Assembly: GCF_963678635.1 (NCBI RefSeq)
Contig: NC_087065.1
Span: 32,985,679 to 33,049,678, forward strand
Direction: 5' to 3'
Source of the DNA: Symsagittifera roscoffensis
Taxonomy: Eukaryota; Xenacoelomorpha; Acoela; Convolutidae
DNA length: 64,000 nt
Part shown: positions 11,866 through 23,100 of the stretch, piece after piece
Numbering within the stretch: position 1 is the first letter of the stretch
How the letters are laid out: each line of letters opens with the position of its first letter
Notes under the pieces: generated by a model
What the model was told of the DNA's origin: nothing
The model's database searches: none
Seen by the model: only the letters and a program-made list of their open reading frames with translations
Made by a program: the position numbers and the translations under genes

Positions 11866-13400
11866 CTAATTTGGACAGATATGAATATGGTGTTTCTTAT
11901 AGAAAAGTTTTCCAAGTAAGATTGAGTCAGCTGCGCGTGGAACGAGAAAAAATTCTACAACCTTTGTATCTACGAATCTTATTTTGAAGATAATTTCAGT
12001 CTCTAGGTTACCTAGTTGTCCTCCTGCCATTTTTATTTTCTTTAGTTTTGTTTGGTTACTTAAAGAAGGCGAAGCTTTTTTCGTCTTTAAAATCCTCAAA
12101 AGCTCGTTTTGATATTTGCGCATGCTCCAGTATCGACCAAGGCTCCTCGTTGCGTTGTTGATGACATTCTTAGCTTACGTCAACACTGTTCTTTTCGGGG
12201 GGATGATTGCGTAAAGGTTGAGCTGATAGGTTAGTTGGTGTTTTTGTTGTTTTGGATGAATTGGTAGGCTGGCTTGCTGTGTAGTTGAATTTACCACAGA
12301 CGTCGCAAAGTTTTGCTGATGGTCGAACCATTGGTACGAAAGATCCGTCCGGAGCTTAAGTATCAATTTGGATCGGGCTTACTACAATCTGTTTTGGTTG
12401 CGGAGGGTTTCGTACTGAAATTTGATTTTGATTCATCGGCTGAAATTGATGTTTTTGGTACATGGCGTGTTACTTATGTTGTTGGTACAGCTGATGATAT
12501 TGCGGAGGTGCGTCTGCTTGAAAGTTCAGCTGGTTATTGCCAAGTGGAAAGCGTTTTTCTCAGTTGCTTTGGCGTTTTCCTTCTAACACCTCGTCGCTGT
12601 ATAAATCCTGTAATTAGGTTTTGTTGATAACCACTATGTTGACCTGCTTAATTTGTTTCGTTTTTCTTCTAAAGGCAGATCCGATCAGTTGTTTTTACTG
12701 CGCAGTGGTTTGTGGTTTCACTTCTTCGAGCTCCTTCTCCATTTTGATGTTGTAAACAGCTTTGAGAACGCTTTTAAGGTTTTCTGGGACTTTATTGTTT
12801 ACTTCTTTGAATTACCCGTCTTCATGGTAATCATCAGTTGGACAAATCTATCGTATCGTGATATGCCTCTTTGTCGGGTTACAAAGGTTCTGAACTGTGG
12901 GAGCAAGAGTTTGCTCTATTCGTTTTTAATCTCAGCCAGCCTGTCATACTTGTTCGATCAAGTTGTCATTTACTGCATCTAATCTTTCTCTTTTTGTGAG
13001 CTGTTTCTGTGTGGAAGTGCGCTGCTTTTAACGCCGCATCGGCTGCTACACCGTCAATCGGGGCTACGGGTGCCACATCTGGTGTTGGTTACGCTCGATT
13101 AGCTTGTTTTGGTAGGCTCAACAGGAAGTTTTCAGGCGTATCTGCGTTTGGGTTGCTCTAATTTTCTGACCTGTTCTTCATGAAGCTGGGGGTTGCAAAA
13201 ATGGATATTTAGGGCTGCGAGACTGTTCGGGACGTCCACTCTGGTGACTGCTGGCGACGTATGATAGAATCGTAGCGCATCGTCCTGTGGCCCTGGTTTT
13301 GCTGCTACTCCGATGTATCCTTGGAAATTTGGAAGTAGCTTGGATATTTCTCCGTTCCTCCGAAAGGCTCAATAAACTTTGCGCGTGTGCCATATTGTTA
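11866..13400 (-). mobile_element. LTR-retroelement relic (gag-like and protease regions)
   Basis: On the minus strand a retropepsin-type active site reads ALVDTGACANI, with the DTG codons at 12126-12134. After a frameshift this continues in an 85-codon open frame ending at 11866 with SILLGKLFYKKHHI, the usual C-terminal block of a Ty3/Gypsy-type protease. Upstream on the same strand, about 12300-13400, degenerate frames contain a CDVCGKF piece and a stretch including DDALRFYHTSP that look like gag, with stops and frameshifts. No reverse transcriptase, integrase or LTR could be made out, so it is an old non-functional copy. Confidence 0.6.
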
Positions 13401-13867
13401 CAGTCAACATATTGTTACATATCGTTACAGTTATTGTTGCCATAATGTCTGCTTGTGATAGAATTGATGATAACAGGTTTAGCCGTCATTCATTTTAGGA
13501 TTGACACAAGAAAGTTTGCTAGTTTCAACGAGCTTGCGGTTTTTGTTGGGACTGCTGTACTGATGGAACCAGAAATTGTGATGTGGTAGGTCAATATCTG
13601 CACCTTTGCTTGTCCAAGTTTTAAAAAAAATGTGTTTGAAACTTGAGTTGATGACAAATAGTAGTTGTCTTCTATCTCCCCTGTCTGTCTCAGCTGACAG
13701 TTGATTTGTTACTCTGCTACTCGCAGCTGTCGTTCAGCATTTGTCTGTTCTGAAGTTCTGCTTTTTTGATTTAGTCTTCAGTTGCTGACGACTCTTTGTG
13801 AATCCAGAAATAGAGTCTTCGGTGCTGTCACCATGTCATATAATTTTTTCCTGTCCTATATTTTGTC

Positions 13868-14230
13868 CTGTAGGCTGTTTTCAAGCTTTTTTATTACTAC
13901 TTAGCGCTACAAGCTATCAGTGTTTAATAATGTTTCAATATTTTTCGAGCGAGAGGAATGCTCAAGTCAGACATATTCCTGTAGATCCTATCTCATTGAT
14001 GGGAGGCAGTCAGAACATGATAAGAATAGTTTTTTCTCTTCGTATTCTGATCAGTTGATTTAGGGCTCGGTTAAATCTTTCTTGGTTGGTAGAATTAGTA
14101 ATCAATATTTAAATAGTTAAATAATTGTACACTTGAGCTCCAGTTTAATGTTAAAGTGAATTTCATATTCAGTCATATCAAAATTGCTGATATCAATTGC
14201 ATGATGTCCTTTAGGGACGTCATAGAGGGC
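13868..14230 (+). repeat. dispersed duplicate B, empty-site paralogue
   Basis: Homologous to 6769-6819 plus 7682-8030, but continuous. Here GCGCTACA runs directly into AGCTATCAGTGTTTAAT, where the other copy has the LINE. It documents the pre-insertion target sequence. Confidence 0.75.
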
Positions 14231-15413
14231 ATCGCGTTTACGTTCAGGTTCTCAGGTAGTTTTCTCACAATTATTTTTAAGTGTCAATGACCATAGTGAT
14301 GACACTAATATAGGAAGTGTTTGTGATAATTTTTATTCGTGTATATTAAGGAAGAAGCTTTATTCGTGTATATTAAGGAATGTTTACACAAAATTTGATG
14401 TTCTGTGGTTTAAAGTTTGATTTCTTTACACTTGCATTAATAAACTGGGTTTTAGACCTTTTCAGGCTGACTTGTTCAACAAAATCACCGAAGCATTTGT
14501 GCTGCTGAGATGCCCAATGCGCTGATGTTTTAACTACTGGGTCTTAATACTGGTAGCTACTGATAAATGCTATATCTAGAGTTCGAACCTTTTTGTGTTT
14601 AGTAATAGAATTCAAATCCGTTCTGTGCTAACTGAAAAAAATTCCTTTTGAAGAAAATGTCAGCCTATCGTTTGTTTGTTTACTTTTTGTCGGCTTAGTT
14701 GCCACAGCGTGGTTTTCATGTGATTTGAGTAATTTGCTCTAAAATTAAAAGTGATTTGTTCCTTGTAATTTTTTATCCCTGATTGTATATGGTTTCTTTT
14801 TTTAATAATTTTTAGCTTTTTTGCTTTAAAGGTATAAAAATTTTTTGCTTAAACTGGTTTTTGCTTAAAATGTCCCAATGTTATTTTCTCGGCCTCCTTG
14901 ATTTCATTGAAAATTTTCAAACTGTCTTGTCTGTTGGCTAGGTTTATTCATTACGATAACTCAAATGGCGTGCAATTGATCTTTTTGTGAGCTATGTCTG
15001 AGTTTCAACCGCTTTTTGTCTTTGTTGGCATCGGCTTCATCACTTTTTAGGTAATCGAAGTTTAAAGAAATGTCCCGCTCTAATTGTCTGTTGTTTTTGT
15101 TCCGACTTTCGATACGAAAGTAACGGAATATTTGTGCTCGGGGTGGGTTTTTTTTCTTCAGACAAATTTCGACTTTTTAACTAGCCATTTTTGACCGAAT
15201 TTTTTTATCATTCGAAAAGTATTGTTGCCCTGAGCTCAAACTTGAAAAGATATTTTACCTGTGATCATTTTTCGTAAAGTTACGGGTTACTGCTCCATAA
15301 ACCTTAAAAGGCAGTCGGAACATTCAGGGCTTCGCCCTGATACGAGCAGTCTTGTTTGTGTTTTATAGAAGCTTTTTTTCAAAGCTATAGACATTTTTGG
15401 AGTCTGGTTTTAG

Positions 15414-15618
15414 GAAACTCATGGACCACTTGCGGATAGTGGCCAACAGTGACAAGCCCCTGGGCTACTACGAGAGGAAATGGAAGGAACACCAGTTCAA
15501 CAAACTCAGAGTTGAATACCCCTATGAGAAGAGAGAGGAGCACCCCCACCTTTTCCCCGAAGACAAACAGCTACAGGAGAGAGTGCGCGCCACTAAAGGG
15601 GCACTAAAAACTAACTGA
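15414..15618 (+). CDS. UQCC3-like small mitochondrial protein, exon 2 (last)
   Basis: Acceptor GGTTTTAG|G at 15413/15414. The first base completes the Gln codon begun in exon 1, and the frame then reads KLMDHLRIVANSDKPL to a TGA at 15616-15618. The joined protein is 133 residues. This exon encodes the soluble part: a predicted amphipathic helix followed by a charged tail with the motif YPYEKREEHPHLFPED. Codon use is richer in G/C than the surrounding DNA, which supports coding. The C-terminal tail is longer than that of human UQCC3, which is the main reason to keep the assignment tentative. Confidence 0.65.
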
Positions 15619-15718
15619 TTTTTGAAAATATCACGTACACGCTAGCTCTTTCTGAAATTAATTAAGTATATATAGCATTTTGTAATGAGGGGAATAACTT
15701 CTTTCAGTTGCTTCATAG

Positions 15719-15724
15719 AATAAA
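15719..15724 (+). promoter_or_regulatory. polyadenylation signal AATAAA
   Basis: A canonical AATAAA about 100 bp after the stop codon of the UQCC3-like gene, the expected distance for its 3' end. Confidence 0.65.
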
Positions 15725-16080
15725 CAACCTGAGGTTTTTTCGGACATAATTAAAGTGTTCACAATTGGTCGAGGTTCAAATTGCTAATTTTTTGAACAAA
15801 TGCGGAGGCCGATTTTTGTGTCTTAATTGCCCTTGCGATTATCAAGTGTTTTCAAATCGCGTACTCGATTTTTCTTGTTAAGAATTTATTTAACATAAAC
15901 ACTTCACTTAGTTAGTACTATTTAACTAGCATTCGATTTATTTGATACATGCCGACAAAGCATAAGCAAGACACCCAATTAGAAGAAATTAATTAGCCGA
16001 ATTTTATTTATTACAGCAGTTAGTCTTATTTTTTCGTTTTGAAGGCAAACAAGTTGTGAAACGATTAAACGTCTATCGCC

Positions 16081-16516
16081 ATGGTGCGTATTCATAAGTT
16101 CCAAAATAAAAAATCAGTCCCATAGGTTCCAAAATAAAAATCAGTCCCATAGGTTCCAAAATAAAAAAGCTGTCGCATAAGTTCCAAATCTTTTCAATTG
16201 GTCAAAAGACTAATTTAGCCGAGTCTCGGTTAAAGGTCGCCGGTGGGCGCGCTACGCGCGCGTCGCGGCGATAACCGGCTCTAAATTTCGTATAGAGTCC
16301 TACCCTTTGGTGGTAAGCTCGCAACACGTTGGCGCGGCTGCGTCGGTCACTATTCTGCAGCTTGAGTTTATGCTGGTTGAACAGTAAACAATCGATCCAT
16401 AAATTCGTTGGCTCAAATTTCAACCAATCAGAATTCAAGAAGATAAATTTTGGAACTTATGCGACTGATTTTTTATTTTGGATCCTATGAATATTGGAAC
16501 CTATGGGAATTCACCA
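16081..16516. mobile_element. MITE with inverted ends and an internal ~27 bp array
   Basis: The left end begins ATGGTGCGTATTCATA and the right end is its near-complement (TATGGGAATTCACCAT). The left arm contains about three and a half tandem units of CCATAGGTTCCAAAATAAAA plus ATCAGT (16093-16190), and the right arm one inverted unit. The centre holds a short GC-rich island (about 16236-16280, rich in CGCG) that stands out from the AT-rich surroundings. No transposase is present. Confidence 0.65.
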
Positions 16517-17539
16517 TCGCCATCGTTGTGTTTGTTTCGCTCGTTAACTTCACTCTCTAGATCAGACGCTTCTCATTCGACCTGCTTTTTTCCAATGCGA
16601 TTTTGTTTCTGCGTCGAGGTTGGTTGATATTTGGCTTATTGGGTGCTAGGGATTTCAGCAGACCGGTTTTTTAGCAGACTCAGAACAATTATAAAGTGTG
16701 ATAGCTAACTTCAAACGCAGCATTGGCGATTAGCGACCGCTTGCTCCGCTGCGCTTCAATTCAACGCGAGTGTTTTTCCGCGCGTAAATCGTTGTTTTGC
16801 CGCTAATTTAGACGGTTGTGTTTTTGAAGTTGATGGTTTTGTTGACAAATTGTGAGATAATTGACTTAATTGGGGAAGCTTGGCCCCAGACTGAACGTCT
16901 TTTTGAGTCTGTCAATCAATCATCCATCTATTTATTACGTTGGTCTGCTTAAAGACTCATTTTTTTCTTAATGCTAAAAGATTGGTCTGCTGGAAGAACC
17001 TCGCGACCCTTCTTTATATAAACTTCATGAAAATATCCTCTAACTTCTTTTCATTTAAATTTATTTGTTTTTCCGCTTGAACTTGATTTTGCTAAAAATA
17101 AGGGAAACGGCACTATCGGGTGTTAAGATTTAAAAAGGGACATCCTCTTGCAAAATTCTCCTTGAAATCTGGTTTTCTCGAATTTTTTCAGCGTAGTATT
17201 TTGTCATTGCGCTAAGCTTCAACAAATAAACTCGACATTAAAAGAACAGTTTGGCAGGAGTTTAATGTCTCGGTATCTATCCCTTATCTTATGTTGCAGC
17301 TGGTTTGCTACATTTTATACAATTTCTAAATCCGATATTCTTGATATCAGACAGTCAAAAACTCGGTTATTTCTACTGGGTTACTTTATATGCTTTATTG
17401 CAAAATCGATGTTGCTCTCAAAATTAAACTCAGAAAGTCTATTGATTATTTTTGAAAGGAGCAATAGGTCGTCTTTTATTTGTAGAAACAAAGGAACTGG
17501 AAACAGGAGTCAGAAGTTAAAAGAGAAAGTAATCGGGAT

Positions 17540-17898
17540 CAGGGGCGGATCTAGGATTTTCTCGAGGGGGGGGGGGGGATTTCGAAATTTTTAACGACCT
17601 TTTTTTTTGTTTTAGGTCGACCAAATTGATTTTTCGAGCTCTCCCAAACATTGTTTTGCCCCTATTTTGGCAAAATTTTCTGCGCCGCAGGCAAATTTTT
17701 GAATTGAAAAACAGTCAAAAAAGCCGTTTTTGGGCACTTTTTGAAAAACTTTGACAAAAAAATCGCGTTTTTTTGGCGCGAGCTCCCCCTCAAAAAATAG
17801 TTAATATTGGCGCCCTTAGAAAAATTTTAAGGTCGGTAGGCCAAAAATGGAGGGGGGACAAAGCCCCCCCCCCCCCCCCCCCCCTAAATCCGCCCCTG
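17540..17898. mobile_element. hAT-type MITE, 359 bp, with 8-bp target duplication
   Basis: The ends are inverted: CAGGGGCGGATCTAGGA on the left and, reversed, CAGGGGCGGATTTAGG on the right. The element is flanked by the perfect 8-bp direct repeat ATCGGGAT at 17532-17539 and 17899-17906, the length made by hAT transposases. Homopolymer G and C runs sit just inside the ends (about 17566-17578 and 17866-17884). There is no transposase, so it is non-autonomous. A related piece lies at 61981-62165. Confidence 0.9.
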
Positions 17899-19530
17899 AT
17901 CGGGATAATTAACTGCCTACTTGGATACTGTGGCATAAATAAGATTGAACTAGTCATCGATTTGACCTTGATTTTTAGGGTGACCGATAGGTAAATTAGA
18001 TCTAGCTGAATATTAATTTTATACAAACTGAGTTTTAAACAGGATGAAATTGATGATAAACTTGGCCTCAACATATAAAAACATCTTGGATGACTTTGCT
18101 CATTTGTTGCCTGAAATAATCAACCGAATCTAGATTCATTTTCACAATCCGTCTCAATTTGCGAAGCGACAGTTTTCAGTGGCTTTTTGCCAAAAACAGG
18201 GCAGATTTTGCCACGTTAGAGTTCATCGTTATTAATTTAATTCGTCTCATATTTTTGATTTCCGTCAATACTCAATTTCGGTTCACGTGAAAAACATTGG
18301 TCGAATTGAGCAGGTTATTCATAAAAAATTTGATCAACAATATCTATAAATTCACTTCCTGAAAAACGTCAGTTCAAATTTTTCAAGGGCGATAGACAGT
18401 GCTTATATAAGGCTGGACAAATAACATGTTTTTCACATCAATTCAGCGATACGCAATAATTTCAAGTTCTGACCTTTTAAGTTTGAATTGTTTTTCTTTC
18501 GAATTCGGCTGGCAGTAGTTTGATGTCTTTTCGATTATAACCCCCTAATGAAAAAAAAAAGAAAATGAAATTTTTTCTTAGAAAGTTTGACTGGTTTTCC
18601 TCAAAGATGCAGGGCTGATATTCCGACCGTCGGTTAAATCAAGCTAGAAACTGGCAAAAAAACGTGATTTTAACGACAATTAAAAACGTATTTAGCATCC
18701 TTTTAATGAAATTTTTGCTCAAAAAATTGGAGAAAAAAAGTCAGCTGAGGCTCAATTAGGTAAAAATGGTTCGTTTTTACCAGTCACATAATAATATAGT
18801 GCATTTCTAGTAACAGTGTCCCTTTTTTATAATAAACGTTTTCATGTCATTTTTTCATAATTTAGGGGAGTATAACCGAAAAGAAACGTAGCTTGTTTCC
18901 AGATGCTAGGTAAAACATCTATCTGACGCGATTTCTTCAGATAGATGTTCTGTGAGCATTCAGGTACGGTTGTTGCTGGTTTAATCGAGTTTATGAAACA
19001 AAATCGCTGATTAAATTTGCTTGCTAATTTTTTATGTTCTATATTTTGTTGTTATAAAACATCGAAGATGGAAACTTGACAAATATAGTTGGCTGTAAAG
19101 GCTAAAAACTACCAGTGTGTCGTGAATATGCCAAAGATTCTTCATATAACTGCTGGTCTTCCTAGATTGCAACTTTAATTCCTTTCCAAGAGAAGCTGCA
19201 TTAGCTTTTTTGTTTTTGTCAAAGTTCGTATTCATCTAAATACTTATCTGTGAGTTTTTTTGTGGCGCTTAAACTTCTGTCAACTAGCAGTTCGGAGATA
19301 AAATGAAGTTTCTGGGTTTCAAAGTAGATATTCGAAGATAAAGTATTGTTTTTTTGGCTCTGCGAAATTTTTTCGGTTATTGCACATTGTTTTGAGGGTA
19401 TTTGTTTTATGGTTCTCTTATATGAGGGTTTATTATCTCAGATAGTTGTGTTTAGAGGCATGAAATCATCAAAGTTTTTTTTGAATATATGCAGTTGAAA
19501 TGTGCAAGCATCTAAAATGTATGATTAAGC

Positions 19531-20111
19531 TCAATGTTTTTCAGAAAGAAGTTTTTGCCAGAATTTACAATTTGATCTTAAATTGCGAAGTTTTTGTAGC
19601 ATCAGATTGTCTTTCTCTACCTCAGTTGAATTATTCAGGAATTGTTTCAACCTCTCATTTAGCTGGCCCGTATTCTTCACATCAAGGTCTGTCGCTTCTC
19701 TGAAGTATATTTCATGCATACCGAATAAGCTTATCAAATCCCATCTTTTCGAAGCGTAGAAGGCATAGTAATTTTTGTTGGCCATTGGTTTATAAGCCAT
19801 TGTGTCTTCTTTTTCCAGTATAACCACAAATTTTTCGCACTCAGTTTTGTTTGTGGGACAAAATCTGTTCAAAACTGGACACAAATGATGCATATCGGAT
19901 AAAATGTTTGCCCAGATTTTGTCGTAGAAACAGGAATCGTGATTGTCTTCCAGGTAGATGTCTAGAGCCAACTTGGCCACATGTGAGCAGTTCTGCACAC
20001 CCGGTTTGTTGCAGAGGAGGTTTTTGATGAGTCCGTTGAGAGTGGACAGATCCATGCGTCCCAGACGCAGCTCGGGAGGCACACAGTAGTCCAGAGATTG
20101 TCGCGGCAACA
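19531..20111 (-). CDS. neurotactin-like gene, last exon
   Basis: Acceptor CTTTTTTGCATTCAAG|TG with a good pyrimidine tract. The exon enters in phase 1 and runs 193 codons to a stop at 19531. It encodes the C-terminal part of the alpha/beta-hydrolase domain. LALDIYLED and WANILSDMHHLCPVLNRF align by eye with the cholinesterase region preceding the catalytic histidine. RWDLISLFGMHEIYF lies where esterases carry HG-x-E-[IL]; the histidine position appears to be Phe. Eight or more cysteines (for example LLCNKPGVQNC, NRFCPTNKTEC) suggest extracellular disulfides. The final helix KFWQKLLSEKH ends the protein. The phase does not match exon 5, so at least one exon lies between. Confidence 0.75.
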
Positions 20112-23100
20112 CTTGAATGCAAAAAAGACAGCTTTAGCAAAGTATTCAAACAGGGAATTCATCGCTTGTTCGTAACAACCTGACAAATTTCTTTTCATTG
20201 TTTTATTAATTCCATTTCGCTATTTTTTCAAATAGCCAAGTATACACTAATAAGTGTTTTCTAAAGTTTTCTTGTTTTCATCTTTTTGCTTCTGCCGAAA
20301 TCATGTCGGCTTGGTAGCTATTCAAATGGAGTTCTGAGTGTCTTGACGGACAAATATGTTTTTTCCTGGGAGAAGTATTTAGGGTTAAGGCAATTATAAG
20401 AACATTTTTTTTCCAGATGAGTATGTTTTCAGATTTTTTTCAAACTATTTTGTCTTCGGGTAATTATTTAGCTTTTCATTTGAGCTTTTAGGCCGTATGG
20501 CACATACGTTTGCCTTTCTGAACAATTCCGGGAAAAACAAATAAAATAAAAATGAAATTAGTACTTTGGGTACAAGTGCGATAGCAAGTGTATTGCAACT
20601 GGGCACCAGACAAATTTCAGCGCGTGACGTCATGGAGTTTTTACGCATCATATGCCGGGGGCTTTCAACAGTGCCGAAGTACGGGGGCTATTCTCATGCG
20701 CGAAGGATCGAATGAGCGAAAAAAACTCGTGAGCGAAAGACCAAACACAAGTTTACCCGAAAGTCAATTTTTAAAAAGAAGCAATTGCCATTCAATATAA
20801 ATGAATTAATAGAAGCAATCTTTTGCTTCTTTCACAACGAAACGCTTGAAGTATAAAATTTGTTCCAATTCGGCAGCGTTCAGTGACATATTGAAAATTT
20901 TGCATATTTCTGCCGTTTTTTATTCGGCCAATATCAATGTTCAGTCCCTGGAAATGTTTACTTTCTTTCCAAATTTTAGATTACTGAAATCTGATTGGCT
21001 GATTTTTATTTTCGTGCATTCGGTCTTTCGCGTATGGGAGATTCCACCCCGAAGTACAACAGTGCCGAAAAAGGCGGGAAAGTTTCAGAATAATTTAAAC
21101 GCATTTTCTAAAGAGCGAGAAATTGCTTACGTTAATTATCAAAGAAAATCAAACCAATTTTGGCGCTAAAATGTCTGCAACTGCAAATTAAACAATTATT
21201 TTGGCACCAAAACGTCTAAATTGCAAATGTTCTCTCCCAATATCTTTAAGTGACACTTAAGATGGTAAACGTTTGTCGTTTAATTTTTGTTTGCCGCACT
21301 TAATATGTTGAACTTTGTTCATATTTTCGGCTCTGTTGAACAAAGTTTTCGTTTTCGGCACTGTTGAAATATTTTTTTTCGGCACTGTTGTACTTCGGCA
21401 CTTTTATACTGCCCCCATATGCCTTCATATTTTTTGCAGCCTATTATTTTTGTGCAGCGCTCTATGAATACCGTCGTGGATTCTTTAAAGCTTTTTAAAT
21501 ATATACGTGGTAAAAAAAATTTACCTGACTTTTTTCGGGTTCTCGACCTTGTCGATTTCGGTTTAGTTTTTTCAGCTTAAAAGAGAATTATAAGAGCTCA
21601 CAAGATAACTACATTGCCTATTTAAATGCTGTCCATAGACTTAGTAGTTTTTCGAATGTTCTTTTCATCAAATTCAATTTGTTTTTCATTGAACAGTTTT
21701 TCTGCTAAATTTGTGGGCTTTACTGCTTACCATTGTTTTCCGTTATTGTATTAAGTGTAATTAATTAAGCTTCACAGAATTTCTTCAGAAAATTGTCTCC
21801 TTATAATTTGAACAATATAAAACCGCTTGTACAAATCCACCAAAAACTCAAACTAAATTTGAAAAACTGAAAAATCTGTTTTAATTTCGGCTTTTTTTCA
21901 GATTTTTTTACAATGTGTTAAACTTTTGTCAAACGATATTTAAAAAATGAACAAGTTGCTTGCTTACCTTTTGGCGCGTTAGCTCGCTTGAAAAATATTT
22001 TAAAAAACAACTCCTTTGAAATCGAAATTTTGCTTCGTTGCTCGTGAACTTTCAAAGTTTCGCTTTCCAGAATATGTTTTTCATACCTCCAGAATCAAAG
22101 CTATACCTCAATTTTTTCTCTAGATTTTCAGGATTTTACCAGTATCAATTTCATCTAAGTATATATCGTAAATGGTACGAAGCTCAGCTTCGCCTCTGTG
22201 CTTGAACTTTTACTGGGCACAAGTAGTTGAGTTTCTGAGTTTATGCAAGTTTGCATGTCATGTCATTCTTATAATTAAAATTGAATATTACTTACAAATA
22301 AGTGTGTCGATTTTGTTTTGATTTTTATATTGGAGTTCAGAGTCTGGTGATGCCAGAAGCAGTTTGTGACTTTTTTGTGACTCAGGTGAACACATTGAAG
22401 CTTCAAACCAATCACCTGACTAAAATAATGGAACCAACTTAAGAAAAATCTGCGAAACTTAAGTTTGCGACAGAAGTGGACCTAGAGGTGCATATAGGGC
22501 AGGGGACCTCCTGGCCACCCAAAATTTTGCCGCATTCGATACTATCTTTTGTTTTCCGTTATTGCCTTCTTGGTTCAACAACTCTAGTTTTTCGAGGTGC
22601 CTTGTCGCCAATTTATAATAAATATGAGGCGGGAGCGCGCGCGAAAAAAAAAATATATATATTTTTAAAAACATTCCAAAAGTTCTCAAAATCGTCTATT
22701 TCGGCAGCGCATGTTTTTTTCGGCAAAATAGGGTCTTTATAGTGCTTTGCGAGGTCGGAAAATTAACCTGGTTGACACAGTTTTTGCCAGAAGCTTTCTT
22801 ATCACCAAAATCCCAGAATCCTGGTGGGAAAATTTTTATTAATTTATTGTTCCGACTTTCGAAGAAAATGATCAAATTTTTATGCTTTGAGTGGCTTTTT
22901 AATTCAGTCAACTTCTGAATGTTTAACTAAGCGTTTTTGACAAATTATGTTTGTACCATCTGAAAGATATCGTTGTACTGAGCTCAAGTTCGAAAAGATT
23001 TTGCACCTGTGATTTTCAAAAAGTAATGAACATAGTGAGTAATGTTATTTATAAATCTTGATTTAAAAGTAAATTTTGAAACATAAATAATTTGAACTAT

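Larger units (their letters stand above)
6704..15413 (+). other. 8.7 kb intron of the UQCC3-like gene
   Basis: Starts GTAAGT and ends TTTTAG. Joining its flanks restores one frame (CA|G gives Gln). It holds the LINE fragment, a ~360 bp duplicated segment, and the LTR-retroelement relic listed separately. Between about 8030-10190, 10440-11860 and 14230-15390 I see no recognisable gene or element, only T-rich DNA and short pieces of dispersed repeats, for example GTCGGCTTAGTTGCCACAG near 14690. Confidence 0.6.
15725..19530. other. convergent intergenic region
   Basis: Between the ends of the UQCC3-like (+) and neurotactin-like (-) genes. Apart from the two MITEs listed (16081-16516, 17540-17898) I see no gene. 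Open frames near 17265 and 19032 are AT-rich and resemble nothing. The minus gene's poly(A) site should lie shortly below 19531; no unambiguous signal was picked out. Confidence 0.45.

Noticed and set aside
17265-17594. coding region on the + strand near the hAT MITE
   Set aside because: It runs into the MITE and its G run, has no family similarity and no splice context.
22459-22689. protein-coding exon on the minus strand
   Set aside because: The frame is low in complexity, ends in a sequence that looks like part of a transposon end (LYAPLGPLLSQ-type reading of a G/C-rich block), and fits no phase of the surrounding gene.
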